Source: Moringa oleifera (taxonomy: Eukaryota; Streptophyta; Magnoliopsida; Brassicales; Moringaceae). From it: a DNA stretch of 64,000 nt. The DNA lies in assembly GCA_021397835.1 (NCBI GenBank), contig JAJFZO010000256.1:692001-756000 (forward strand), given 5' to 3'. The position numbers were made by a program, and so were the translations under genes. Numbering within the stretch: the first letter of the stretch is position 1; each line of letters starts with the position of its first letter. This document shows positions 49,336-60,939 of this stretch, in pieces. Under the pieces are notes generated by a model, which had not been told where the DNA came from, did not search any database, and saw nothing but the letters and a program-made list of their open reading frames with translations.

Positions 49336-50118
49336 ATACATATTGTAGACAGTAGTGTATATATGACTTTAAATTATTAAAACTTTCTGTTGATTTAAGT
49401 TATAAACAAGTTAATAAAAATCAATATATTTTATAAAACAAGGAATGATATCTGACAAATTTGATTAGTTAACAGGAATTTTCATAGCTGGGGCCAGAGG
49501 ATGAACAGCTAATGAGCAGCTGTGATATCATTGATGACTGTAGCAGATGATAAAGAAATACTGGAAACATAACTGAGACACGGAAAAGGCTTAGAAGATA
49601 ATATTATAAAGGTTGAAGTGTCATGTTCTCCAATGAAAATACCTCAGGCCAATCATTCACATTATGCAGAACAGATAAATCTAATGACGTGGCTAATTAG
49701 ATAATTAAATGCTAAGTAAAACTTCAACTAAAAAGCGTAGTTGATGGATTCTCTTATCTATATTGATTTTTTAAAACAATGTTTTTATAAGTTATTATAT
49801 TCATAAAAATAAAATTTATTTATTTTACTAATTATCTCTTTTTAATATTTTAAAAAATATTTTTTAAAAATAATTTCTAATTCAAAAAACATAATCAAAT
49901 TTGTGAAAAAACCCTAAAAATTTTGGGGAAAATTTTTCCCAAAAAAAAGTGTAAAATGACGCATTGAATATTCAGCAATTGTCTCTGTTTACTTACAGAT
50001 TAATCCATAAAATTTAAAAAAAAAAAAAAAGGTAATAAGCCAATAAGCAGTAAAACCAAATCAAGTATTCACAAACTGAACTACCGGTCAAACCATGAAT
50101 TCCATAAATGCCCTTCGG
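49336..50118. other. Convergent intergenic region
   Basis: It lies between the DYW PPR stop and the stop of the minus-strand acidic-tail gene. It is AT-rich with A and T runs at about 49740-50030. No gene or repeat unit was recognised. Confidence 0.5.
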
Positions 50119-50652
50119 TCAGTCCGCCTTCTCATAATCGTGGGAGTAGTCGTCTTCTTCGTCTTCGTCAGTCTCTTCCCTTCTCCTCCTGGATACCGCC
50201 CTCACGGCCCTCAGAACGACGTCGGTGAACCACCGGAGGCACCCACATTCACCTTCGGCACCGAAGCATCTCTCCTTGAATTTACTAAAGCACCCCTTGC
50301 CGACTGCTGGAGGGCTCGACATAGGCTGCAAATAAGCTAAAGCCGCGTGCTTGACCAGCGGGTTCTTGATTGATACCTCCGTCCAGCTCGAGTTGTTCGT
50401 CGGAGACATAATCGCTGGCGTTGACGCAGGCAATAAGTCCTTGAGGCTCGTATAACTCAGAGTCTGCATCGCTATCATCTCTATGTCGGAGATTTCGAGC
50501 TGAGAAAACACAGTGACCCCGTTGAGAAAAGCCGGTGAGTGATCAGAGTGGGAGTTGGACTTCAATGGTTCATCGAGATTCGGGGTTGCGATCCGATCAT
50601 TACCTGGCTTGATTGGATTCTGGTTTCCGATAATAGGTGCTTGTTTTTCCAT
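50119..50652 (-). CDS. Uncharacterised plant protein with acidic tail, 177 residues
   Basis: I do not recognise this family. The first ATG is at 50652 (MEKQAPIIGNQNP); the frame upstream contains only a non-ATG start. The N-terminal third is polar. The central part, FSQLEISDIEMIAMQTLSY then TSLKDLLP, looks like a conserved folded segment. It is followed by SWTEVSIKNPLVKHAALAYL, a cysteine-containing stretch (GCFSKFKERCFGAEGECGCL), a basic cluster (SRRRREE) and an acidic tail ending DEEDDYSHDYEKAD. Codon use and the length of the open frame in balanced-composition DNA support a real gene. The region upstream to about 50900 has normal composition and probably holds the 5' UTR and promoter. A nuclear role is possible from the basic cluster but is not shown. 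Confidence 0.65.
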   Translation of the reverse strand: MEKQAPIIGNQNPIKPGNDRIATPNLDEPLKSNSHSDHSPAFLNGVTVFSQLEISDIEMIAMQTLSYTSLKDLLPASTPAIMSPTNNSSWTEVSIKNPLVKHAALAYLQPMSSPPAVGKGCFSKFKERCFGAEGECGCLRWFTDVVLRAVRAVSRRRREETDEDEEDDYSHDYEKAD

Positions 50653-50959
50653 GGAAATCAATGAAGAATCTCTTTTTGGATGTTTTAGATAATGATCGGG
50701 AGATTTCGGCTTTAGGTTTGACGTCTAGATTTGCGATCCATCGAAAACAAGCAACCAACAAAAAGAAGAGCAGAAACAATAGAGTTCTCTAGGAGATAGA
50801 AATTTTCTCGGAAACTGATTGATGAGGCTGATTACTGAGAGAAACTGAAGCGGGAGGTGAAAGTTGAAACGAAATCCACGCGCGAAGTCAGACCGTATAA
50901 TCCACACCCTATATAATAGGCTTCCACCCTTCCTTCTTGTGTTTAAATGTTAATGAACC

Positions 50960-52985
50960 GTGTGATTCATAGAGGACAAGCAGTTAGGACTTTTTTAAAT
51001 ATATTTAAGAGTTAAAAAACAATTTTTTTAAATTTTATAATGTTTATGTAAAAATCAAAATAAATAAATAAATTTTAACAGTCAATTTTGTTAAATGATT
51101 CTGAAAGCTCAGCAAAATATATTAAATAAACAAATCTTATTATTTTTAACCAAAGTCAAAAGTTCCAATTATTGCGTTGTAAATGCAAAATCAATGGTCA
51201 ACCAACTAACTTAAACCAAAATTCCTTAGTGGGTAATTATTTTTAAAAAATAAAGATAAGAAATCTTATCCACTTAAAAATATTATTTTAAAAAAATCTT
51301 ATTTAAAAAATTTAAAAAATCAGAATAAATATTATATGAGAAGATTGATGTTTATCACATATTAACAATCTAACTCTCATATTTAAAAATAATTAATCAA
51401 ACTCTAGTATACAATTTAAATTACAATTAAATTTTATAAAAAAATTTAAAAATTAAAAATATTTAAATTAAAAATTTTATACAACAAATTTTTAACTATA
51501 AAATTTTCACAAATGCAAAAAGATGTTCAAGTTATTTCACAACAAGTTTTAAATTTTTTGAAGTACCCAAAATAAATATTTTTAAAAAAAGTGAAACTGT
51601 TAAAAATTAGAAAAATTTATAAAATAATAAGTAATTATTCAAATTTGAAAAATCATCTCAAAATAAAATAAAAAATTTATTTGAATCTTTTTTTTTAGGC
51701 ATTTCAATAATAAACATGCTCTTAATTTTTTATAGTGGTTTGAAATAAAGTCTAATTTGATATCAAATCAATATATCAATATTTGATTTATTATTTTTTG
51801 AATATGTGAGTTTAATTGATAACATGAGATAAACACTAAGGTTTTATATAACTTTATCTTAAAATTTACCATGTATAAAATGTTAAGATTTGATATATAT
51901 AATTGTTAAACAACATAAAATATAAAATACTAATTTGTTTTGTTATTTAAAGTACTAATAAATTAAAATTAGTATTATATTATGAAAATAATATGAAGAT
52001 TTTAATTTATAAATTTTAAAATTTGATTTTGAGTTATGAAAAGATTAAGGTTGAATGAAAGGGGTAAATATCAAACTTTAATTTTTAAAATAGTTCTAAA
52101 CAAACTTTCATCTATTAATCTTATTCACATTGAATGGTGATGAAAATGATTATCAAAAATTAATAATTTTTTATTATTAAAAGATCTGAAATAATGACTC
52201 AAAGAAATTATAAATTTTATTTTGATTTCATCTCTTAAATATAAATAATTTTTTACTAACCAACTATTTTTTATAATTTTTAAAATTTTTAATAATATAA
52301 ATTTTTTAAAAAATATTTTTAGTGCTCTAAAATTCTGAATTTTCTTGTGATGATACATAGAATATTTTTTTATATTTGTAAAAAATATTAAGTCAAACTT
52401 GAAAATTTTAATTTAAATATTTTTAATTTTTTAAATAAGATTTATTTTTATCCAAATTGATAGATCAAAATTAAGTAAAATCTAAGATTTTAAATAATAT
52501 CTACTAAAAAAACAAATATGACCTATGTTTATTTTTTAATATAAACTTTGATATATAAATTGAATAAATTGCAAAAATATAATATAATATGATTTAAATT
52601 GAACTCTAATTTAAATTTAAAAAATATTATTATTATTAAAATATATTAAATAAGTTATATATTCTATTTTAGTCTATGTCTTTGTATTTGAATAATTTTC
52701 AGCTCATGTGTTATTTTTATAATTTTTTAAAATTTTTTATAGTATAAAATTTTAAAATATATATTTAATATCAAAAATTTTAAATTTTTTGTTAATAATT
52801 TTAAATAATAATTTATATATTAAAAATTAATCAATTTTATTGTATAAAATTTTTAATATCTAAATCTTTATAATATTTTAATTTTTTTATAAAATTTTAA
52901 ATTAAAATATTATTATAAAATTAATTTAATTTATTTAAAATATAAAATAAAAAGTAAATGATGTTTTTTATTTATAATAAAAAAG
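50960..52985. other. Two-kilobase block of extreme AT richness
   Basis: This is almost pure A/T with frequent AAAATTTT-type runs, few G or C bases and no ORF with coding character. Its flanks on both sides have normal composition. No terminal inverted repeats, LTRs or coding remnants were found. It could be a decayed element, a matrix-attachment-like region or simple drift. Confidence 0.55.
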
Positions 52986-54401
52986 TATATAAGGGTTAAT
53001 AGTCATCGACCTGGTCCTCGATATTGATGGGCTCGTACCAGCTAGGTAGAAACCAACCCCTAGAGGAGTTGTGGGCCCGTGAGGTTCATTTAAATCATCC
53101 ACACCTGGGACTCGTGCGGAGGGCTTCAGGAGCGACGAGATAGCTAAAACCATGCGATTTTCGGGTTATGAATTCTTTAAATCGACGTCGTTTCTCTCTT
53201 GTTCGCCACCAGCTCCACTTGCATGTCCGTGAATCTGAATCTCTCTCTCCCCCACCCTCAGTGGTCCATAGGTGTCTGTGAATTGTTGAATAAAATAAGC
53301 CATAAGAAGCAAAGACAAATGGGTCTGTGAAGGGACCCTCAACGAGGGGACACGTACTTTTCGGCGGAGACGCGTGGCCTTCCACGTATTGCATCACCTC
53401 TCCGCTCCCTCTCACTCCGACTCCTTGTGTGGAGCGATAAGACTCGCACCTCCTCCTTCCTTTGCCTCGCTCATGGTGGGTGTCATCCGTTTAAGGTTCC
53501 CCACCATTTTCGTTATATTTTACCTGTATCCCATACTTTTGTTTCAAAGCGGACAGTTTTCTTCGACTTCCTTGTTTGTTAACTAAGATTAGAGTTAAAA
53601 GGTTGTGTTTTTTTTTTCCTTTTTTTCTTTTACTGATATTCATTTATTTTCCGTACTTTTGTTTTCGAATTCCTGGGTATAAATTGATATTGATAATTGC
53701 ACTGATATTTGCTTTTTGCGTACGTAAAATGATAGCCCACAGTTCACGTACTTTGGACTTGGGTGGTTTTGGATGTGATATTTGCTTTTTGCATGTGTAG
53801 AATTGATGAAAGGAAGTGTTTTGATTATTAGAATTAGAAATAATTGCTTAGAACAGAGAAACAAAAACCAGTCGGTGTCTGGTGAACTCTGTTCTTTAAC
53901 ATGAGCTTAATTGAGTGGGGGACATGCCAATTATCGACATGAAAGGCTGAGATTTCATTCTGAGCCTGTAAACGCCTAATCTCTTTTGGGAGTTTTTAAG
54001 TGAAGAAAGGGGACATGGCAACCTATGTGGTTTCCATTTTAGAACGTATCCAAGCCGTCTTGTTTTTCTCCTGTGGTTGATGGCATTTCCTTTTTAGTCT
54101 GTTGAGTTATAGTATTTGCATAAATCTGTCTTCATGGAAACCTAGAAAATACCATAGTTGCAACCTATGTGGTTTCCATTTTAGAACGTATCCAAGCCGT
54201 CTTGTTTTTCTCCTGTGGTTGATGGCATTTCCTTTTTAGTCTGTTGAGTTATAGTATTTGCATAAATCTGTCTTCATGTTATTATATATCTATCATTATT
54301 TGAAACCTAGAAAATACCATAGTTGCTTGAAATGTATGTTTAAAGTTTGTTTTTTAGTGCAGAAGCCTAGAAATTCATTACCTAGGCAAACTTCTGTGCA
54401 A
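52986..54401. promoter_or_regulatory. Promoter and 5' non-coding region of the PUT-type permease gene
   Basis: Composition is gene-like from about 53000. Transcription probably starts at about 53200-53500, and a 5' UTR intron ends at about 54360 (TTTTTTAGTGCAG then AAGCCTAG). The presumed intron contains the 142-bp tandem duplication described separately. Short ORFs here lack recognisable domains. Confidence 0.45.
54018..54324. repeat. 142-bp tandem duplication with a 23-bp indel
   Basis: Units 54018-54159 and 54160-54324 are base-identical by eye over 142 bp. The exception is a 23-bp AT-rich segment (54279-54301) present only in the second unit. Both units start GCAACCTATGTGGTTTCC and end ACCATAGTT. 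The duplication sits in the presumed 5' UTR intron of the permease gene. Confidence 0.95.
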
Positions 54402-55796
54402 ATGGCTGAGTCCAATAATGCGGAGTATGTGGAGCTAGGGGAAGGAGCTTCGCCCAAGCTGGAGAAGTTGCAGAAGGTCCCGGTTATACCTCTAGTTTTC
54501 CTGATCTTCTATGAGGTTTCAGGGGGGCCATTTGGAGTTGAAGATAGTGTTAGAGCAGCCGGTCCACTTCTCTCTCTTCTTGGGTTTCTGCTTTTTCCTT
54601 TTATATGGAGTGTTCCTGAAGCCCTCATCACAGCAGAGATGGGTACCATGTTTCCTGAGAATGGTGGGTATGTGGTGTGGGTTTCATCAGCATTGGGACC
54701 TTATTGGGGTTTTCAACAAGGTTGGATGAAATGGCTTAGTGGGGTTATTGATAATGCTCTGTATCCAGTCTTGTTCCTAGATTATCTGAAATCAGCAATT
54801 CCAGTTTTTGTAGGAGGTTTGCCTAGGATAATAGCCATCTTGGTTTTGACCATAGCTCTCACTTACATGAACTACAGAGGTTTAACGGTAGTGGGTTGGG
54901 CTGCTATTTTCTTGGGGGTGTTTTCCCTTCTTCCTTTTGTATTTATGGGACTCATGGCAATTCCAAAATTGAGGCCTTCAAGGTGGCTTGTGGTAGATCT
55001 TGGCAATGTGAATTGGGGTTTATACTTAAACACTCTGTTCTGGAATCTGAACTATTGGGATTCAGTTAGTACTCTCGCAGGAGAAGTGGAAAATCCTGGT
55101 AAAACTCTGCCAAAGGCTCTCTTTTATGCTGTTATATTGGTGGTCATCGGGTACTTTTTTCCTCTTTTGGTTGGCACTGGAGCAGTTCCCCTTGATCGTG
55201 AGCATTGGTCTGATGGGTATTTCTCAGATATTGCTAAAATACTTGGAGGTGTTTTCTTGAGATCCTGGGTGCAAGCAGCCTCCGCTCTGTCAAATATGGG
55301 GATGTTTGTGGCTGAAATGAGCAGTGACTCTTTTCAACTGCTGGGAATGGCAGACCGGGGAATGCTTCCTGAGTTCTTCAGTAAGAGGTCTCGTTATGGA
55401 ACCCCGATTACTGGCATTTTGTTCTCTGCATCCGGTGTGATATTGCTTTCATATTTGAGCTTCCAAGAGATTGTAGCTGCAGAGAACTTCTTCTACTGTT
55501 TTGGAATGATTTTGGAGTTCATAGCATTCGTGAAACTGAGAAGGAAATACCCAGCGGCATCTCGGCCTTACAGGATACCCGTTGGAACAGCTGGAGCAAT
55601 TATGATGTGTATTCCTCCTACCTTACTGATTCTTGTGGTATTGGCTTTTGCCACTTTCAAAGTCATGGTTTTCAGCCTCTTGGCAGTGGTGGTTGGGCTT
55701 GTTCTTGGCCCTTCTCTTCGATACTCTGAGACTAAAGGATGGTTCAAATTCTCTCATAACACCGACCTCCCAGATATTCATTTTGCTTACCATTGA
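54402..55796 (+). CDS. Polyamine uptake transporter / APC-family permease (PUT/LAT type)
   Basis: One coding exon encodes 464 residues from the ATG at 54402 ([15 protein letters not shown]). Although the frame is open upstream, a CAG acceptor at about 54360 and the usual family N-terminus favour this start. The first helix carries the family signature [20 protein letters not shown] (read as [17 protein letters not shown]), the counterpart of the APC substrate-binding GxG region. [20 protein letters not shown] and [11 protein letters not shown] follow, and [19 protein letters not shown] marks helix 6. About 12 helices are visible, with a short hydrophilic C-terminus. Plant PUT proteins (Arabidopsis PUT1-PUT5) are proton symporters for spermidine, putrescine and paraquat located in plasma or internal membranes. 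Which PUT subtype this is cannot be decided here. Confidence 0.92.
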   Translation: MAESNNAEYVELGEGASPKLEKLQKVPVIPLVFLIFYEVSGGPFGVEDSVRAAGPLLSLLGFLLFPFIWSVPEALITAEMGTMFPENGGYVVWVSSALGPYWGFQQGWMKWLSGVIDNALYPVLFLDYLKSAIPVFVGGLPRIIAILVLTIALTYMNYRGLTVVGWAAIFLGVFSLLPFVFMGLMAIPKLRPSRWLVVDLGNVNWGLYLNTLFWNLNYWDSVSTLAGEVENPGKTLPKALFYAVILVVIGYFFPLLVGTGAVPLDREHWSDGYFSDIAKILGGVFLRSWVQAASALSNMGMFVAEMSSDSFQLLGMADRGMLPEFFSKRSRYGTPITGILFSASGVILLSYLSFQEIVAAENFFYCFGMILEFIAFVKLRRKYPAASRPYRIPVGTAGAIMMCIPPTLLILVVLAFATFKVMVFSLLAVVVGLVLGPSLRYSETKGWFKFSHNTDLPDIHFAYH

Positions 55797-56831
55797 CGTA
55801 AACAGACTCGTGAAATCATCTTCAACATCTGAAACTTTCTTTGCTTCTGAACTATAAATGCAATGCCAGCCCCTTGTCCTCGCCTTCTATCTTCCCTTTA
55901 TCTCGTAATACTCCATGCTTCTTCTTCATACAGCAACATATGTGCTTTTTGACCTTTACTGCATCTAGCCAAAACTTGAACTTCTCACAGCTGCCTGAAT
56001 GTAGGGAGAGGCTTCTGATGACATTACTCACATATCTTGCAAAGGCGATGGAGCCCCCTTTTTGTTCTCTGCTTTCCTTTGAATCCTTTTGGGAGTTGCA
56101 TGTGGTAATGTAAAGGATGAGAAAAGACAACAGATGGGTTGAAAAGAGAGTGCTATCACATACTCCACTTGGGTATTTCTTGGGTTCAACAAAGGCCATC
56201 AGTTAATATTCCATTGTTTTTGTAAATTCTTGTCTTTCCCTAACAACTCACCATGGCCTAGATCTCTACTTGCTGTCTCTGGCTTTGAGTGTCATTTCAT
56301 CGGTTGTTTTCTGGATATTAATGTATTGAGTTGAGGTAATTTCTCTGATAGCTCTTGAGAATTTGTAGACCTCTTGTATGGTATGGCCTCTCCAGTTCAA
56401 AGCTACAACAGTGATGGGTTGGTGAGGCACATGCTTGCTGCATTGAATGAATTTAATAAGGATTTTGTTGTCTTCTTCCTGATATCCTCATGAGTTGCAA
56501 TGGGCTGTACTCTGTCTCCTAACTTACCTTAGCCGGAGAAATACCCATGAAGGACACAGGCATGGAGCAATCACAGCTCTGTAACTTAATCTGGAAAACT
56601 TTCAAAGGACATTCTTTGGAAATTACGACATTTCTTGTTTATATAATATTACTATCATTTTGGTTTTTCTCTGAGAAGCTTACATAGAAAAAAGATAAAA
56701 GGAAAACTTCCAAGACAATTTTCCTCTTCTTGGGAAAATCACAGGCGAAGAGAAAATTTTTTGGAGAACCATCCATGATCAGAGAATAGCAAGGGGAGCG
56801 GAGGAGGTGGGAGAACAGAGAACCAGACCAG
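55797..56831. other. Intergenic region between the permease and PP2A B' genes
   Basis: It comprises the permease 3' UTR and the promoter/5' UTR of the phosphatase gene. Composition is normal. ORFs at 55841-56199 on both strands have no recognisable domain and are taken as chance. No RNA gene was recognised. Confidence 0.5.
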
Positions 56832-58050
56832 ATGGGTGGTCGGAGGAACTCCCCTATGACATCAGCGAAGAAGAAATCTACCACTCTTCAACACCTTTTT
56901 GATCTAGATTCCAAGACAAATGGTTGCATCTATCCTTCAAGCCACATCAATGGCAGACAGTCTGAGAATGAAGAATTTCTGTCTACAATTTCTTACTGCA
57001 GTCTCATCTTCACTTTTACTGATAATTCGGAGTCTCTGGCGCAACAAGATCTGAAGAGGGTGAAGCTAAACCAGCTCCTCTCATTGGTAAAATCTCCGAA
57101 AATATGGCAGAATGATCAGGTTCTGTCATCTCTTATGTCCATGCTATCTGTCAATCTTTTCCGGCCACTGCCTCCACCTTCCAACCCCTTCATCATCTCC
57201 GACCTCCCTGATGACGAAGAACTTCTTTCTGCTCCTTCACCTGTTTGGCCACATTTACAAATCGTTTACGATATTCTCCTGAAGCTTGTCCTCAATGTAG
57301 ATCCCAAGTTGCTCCGCGATTACATCGATCATCACTTCCTTCTTAATCTCCTTTCCCTCTTTCAATCTGAAGACCCGAGAGAACGTGAAAGCTTGAAGAA
57401 TGTTTTCCACAGAATATACTCCAGGTTCACGTTCTACAGATCATTCATGAGAAAAGCAATGAATGATGTGTTCTTGCACTATGTTTTTAACACTGAGAGA
57501 CATTGTGGGATCAGTGAGCTGCTTGAGATATGTGGAAGCATCATCAATGGCTTTACTGTTCCATTGAAGGAAGAGCACAAGCTGTTCCTAATGAGATTGT
57601 TGATTCCTCTGCACAAGACGAAAGGGATGCAGGTTTACTACAGGCAGTTGTCTTACTGTGTTAACCAATTTGTGCAGAAGGAGCCTGCACTTGGTGGGGT
57701 GGTTGTTCGGGGAATTCTAAGGTATTGGCCTGTCACGAACTGTCAGAAGGAGGTCCTGCTCCTCGGAGAATTAGAGGAACTAGTGGAGAATATAGATCCT
57801 GATCAGTACAGGAAGCTGGCGTTGCCCTTATGTACCCGGATAATCAGATGCATCAACAGCTGCAACTCACAGGTAGCAGAATAATCAAGTGTCTCCATCT
57901 CCATGCTCAAAATTCTCAGTTCTGTCTGATTTAGTTGCCTTATTCAGCCTTTTCCAGGAGGATCCTTAATGGGTATTAGACCTGGAAGCTAGCACTTTCT
58001 GCTAAAAATCCTGGTTGCCTATCAGATATCAAAATCTTTTTCTTATTCCC

Positions 58051-58082
<32 letters not shown>

Positions 58083-58497
58083 TTATGTGCTTTGAGTAAT
58101 CAAATAGTTACTTTCATAAGGAAAATATTAGATTGTGTTCTCGCAGAAAAGAAGGCTTTATGTACTTGGTATTTCTTCATGAACTCAGGTTGCTGAACGT
58201 GCGCTGTATATATGGAACAATGAGCAGTTCGTGAAGATGGCATCATCAACAATGGAAGAAGTATTTCCCGTAGTGGTTGCAGGCATGGAGAGGAACCTGA
58301 AGAAGCACTGGAGCAAAAGTGTGAAGCAACTAACTGAAAACATAAAGGCAATGCTGGAAGAAATGGATCCAAATTTATACTACAAGTGCCTGGAAGAATT
58401 GGATTCAAGAGAATCTGCAGCTTGTCAAGAAGAAATCAAGAGGAAGGAAAGATGGGAAAGAATCGAATCAGCAGCAGCGAAGAATCAGTTGTTCTAG
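56832..58497 (+). CDS. PP2A regulatory subunit B' (B56 family)
   Basis: Two exons, 56832-57872 and 58189-58497, join in phase 0 to encode 449 residues. The splice falls inside the conserved NSQ-VAERALYIWNNE segment, where plant B' genes commonly carry an intron. The N-terminus (MGGRRNSPMTSAKKKSTTLQ) is short and basic. The B56 HEAT-like core includes WPHLQIVYDILLKLV, LLSLFQSEDPRERE, HRIYSRFTFYRSFMRKAMND and LYYRQLS-type segments. B' subunits direct the PP2A A/C core to substrates bearing LxxIxE motifs, in cytosol and nucleus. Some positions differ from the usual B' text (for example the segment after the core, GMQVYYRQLSYCVNQF, keeps the family pattern), so it looks like a divergent member, perhaps of the theta/kappa type. 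The intron contains a 31-base C homopolymer. Confidence 0.9.
58052..58082. repeat. 31-base poly-C run in the PP2A B' intron
   Basis: 31 consecutive C (G on the other strand) follow TATTCCCT within the single intron. True runs of this length are rare in plant genomes. Either a real G-run or an error in assembly or polishing is possible. Confidence 0.9.
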
Positions 58498-59970
58498 CCA
58501 TCTGACCCATCATTACAGAAGTATCATTATCGACATATTTATTAAGCTTCACTGAGAATATTCAGCTGCAAGAACTAGTCCTTAAGCCAACCTGGTAGTG
58601 GTTTACGGACTATTATACGAACAGTACATGACAGTTTGCCAACGAAGCTGGTACCTACCATGTTTTGTTTTCTCTGGTTAATCAATTTATAATACAATGG
58701 AGACAAGAAGATTGGAAATTGGGACCCATGGTGATGATAAATACAAAGATTGTGGTAAAAGCTTGAATTTTTACGGTTTTTTTTTTTTTGTAAAATTAAT
58801 ATCAATTTAACCAGTGTTCTACATGGGATCTTTCTCCAAAAATCACCTTCCTTTTGGCACTTAAATCTGATAAAAAAGATTCAATTAACTAACTTAATTC
58901 ATAAAATGAGAAATAAGCATTTGCATTTTGATAAATCTACTGCCTGGTAGTATATATTGAGACGCCAGACCGACGTGGAATCCAATAATTTGGAAGAGCT
59001 AACACATTCATGCCCTTCTAATTTGGTCAAATTGTTCAGTAGTTTTTAGTATAACGCGTATCTTTGCCACTGAAACAAGCAGTCGCAAGTTGGGCCTTTA
59101 CCTTTTTGATTTGTCTTGCATATCCAACGTCAGTGTAGCCCACATCTCAGAGGCAACATAGGCCCGATGCCAGTGGCCCAAGTCGGTGCCTCTGCCTTTC
59201 GTCGTTTCGCTTTGGTTCGCTCTAATTCCCAGAGAAACGTCGAGCGGAGAGAGAGAGACAGCAAAAGCCTCTGGTTTTCAGCAAAACCTGGTAGATTGCT
59301 TCTTTTTTGCCTTACGCGTTTTGATTTTCTAGTTTGTTTTCTGGTATCGGAAAACTTTCTGGCTGTTTCCGATATTCCGGTTGATGGCAATTTATCAGGT
59401 TTTGTTTATTATCTTGGGAATTTTCTTGTAGGCTTCATTTTCCACTTCTTTATCTTTGTATGTGTATTTTTTTTTTCCCTTTTTTGATCTTTTCCCCAGA
59501 TTAAACTTGCTTATGAACTTGTTTGCATTACAGATGAAAAGCTGCAATTCTTAGTAAGTAGAGAGCACTCGGCCTTTCTTGGTATAATGTTAAATGGATT
59601 GGAATGTTACAGAGCTGAAAGATTATTCAGCTATTAGGCTTTGAACCCAACTTACTGAGGTAGTGATTGGGCCAGAGTATGCTTAGTTTTTATTAACACA
59701 GACAAGTTATAGAATGTTTTGCTATCTTAGTACCTTTCTGGTTCTGTTCTTGTTCTGGGCTATGGCAGTGGTTATGATTTTACCTAGTTGATATTCTTGC
59801 ACAATAGCACTATTAGGATGAGTTATAAGTATATTGAAACCTAGTAATCAACTTCTGGTCAACAGCTCAGGCCCTTAATTCTAAGTTACATTAATCCATA
59901 CTGAGGAGTGTTCATCTATCTATCGTTTCTTGTGCTAGATAAGATTGAGAAGCAAGTAATACTGGCCTAG
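58498..59970. promoter_or_regulatory. 3' flank of the PP2A B' gene and 5' non-coding region of the SecE-like gene
   Basis: The first 600 bp are AT-rich flank. From about 59090 to 59280 composition is balanced, with a GAGAGAGAGAGA stretch, and ends CAAAACCTGGTAGATT. This looks like a first non-coding exon with a donor. The remaining sequence to 59970 reads as 5' UTR intron(s). The ORF at 59116-59487 has no recognisable domain. Confidence 0.45.
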
Positions 59971-60939
59971 ATGGCAGGACTTTCTGGGTCATTGATTAAA
60001 TATTCAGGTTCCTCTCTGACTCTGTACAATCAAATTGCATTTGAGTATACACAATTTGTTCCTCTATCATGTGTTCTTCGTTACCAATAGGTTCAATTCA
60101 AAACTGTCATCCTAAGATGCCTCCCCAAATTAGGAGATGTGATCAGATCAGATATGGCAGGCACAATGCCCTGTGGCCGGTTCTGGAGATGGTACCTGTC
60201 ATCTTTATCGACAAATATACTTCTCATAGACTTTGCTCTACTGGGTATTCTGGTAATCCATTGAATGTTGGAATTTGTTTGCTTAGATCCCGAGTGAGAG
60301 ACTCTTGTTTCTTGAGGCAAAGCATCAAGGCACTGTTGCACATGTAGGTAGTAATTGTCATCAGCTGAGCTTCGACAATTACCAGCCGGAAGAGTCCTTT
60401 TGGTCAACCATGATGAAGGATACCATCTGGTACTAGTCTTTAGATTTTATTATCTCTTCGAATTGCCTCTTAATTCATTCATATATGCATAATAGATTAG
60501 CTTCCGATTCATTGGAATTGTTGAAGAATACACACTAGCTTATATATTCATCTTCACTTTCAGGTCAGTAAGCTCTCTCTTCACATTTCTCGCTGAGCAG
60601 CCTAGTCAGCTGAAATATATTGAGTGGCCAAGCTTCCAAAGCACGGTAAGTGCCTTTAGTTACATCTAATTTGATATTTACTATGACAATGATGCACTTA
60701 TTTGAAGTTGTACAAGCGTGGTATTGGTCTACATACTATGTCTTGTTGCAGCTTTGTGAGAATTCAAATAATTGGGTGTTGAGACAGTTGAGGTAGTAAC
60801 TTGATTTTGCATTAATATTATGCAGCTCAAGACTGCTACCCTTACTCTCTTTCTCGTGGCCTTACTCATCATTGCACTGTCATCGGTTGACTCTGCCCTC
60901 TGTTATCTGTTGGCTTTGCTTCTGAGGAAAACAGCCTAA
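59971..60939 (+). CDS. SecE-family preprotein translocase subunit (plastid, SECE2-like)
   Basis: Five small exons were assembled by eye: 59971-60007, 60091-60191, 60287-60429, 60564-60645 and 60826-60939. They total 159 codons including stop, and phases agree at every junction. The last three exons give the SecE signature: FWSTMMKDTIWSVSSLF, then the conserved EWPSFQST motif just before the single membrane helix (LKTATLTLFLVALLIIALSS), ending LLRKTA. The E-x-W-P motif and one C-terminal helix define the SecE/Sec61-gamma fold. Upstream exons give a Ser/Arg-rich N-terminus compatible with a plastid transit peptide. Plants have SECE1 (thylakoid, with SCY1) and SECE2 (envelope, with SCY2). Length and multi-exon structure fit SECE2, but this is inference. 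The first two exons (with donor GTACCT at 60192) are less certain than the last three. Confidence 0.72.

Noticed and set aside
53095..53864. Several ORFs of 60-106 residues on both strands
   Set aside because: They overlap each other in different frames in the permease promoter/leader region and show no domain.
54258..54401. Upstream extension of the permease open frame by 48 residues
   Set aside because: A CAG acceptor at about 54360 and the tandem repeat indicate intron and UTR; the family N-terminus fits the ATG at 54402.
59116..59487. 123-residue ORF as a separate gene
   Set aside because: It lies over the probable first non-coding exon and intron of the SecE-like gene and has only a chance hydrophobic tail.
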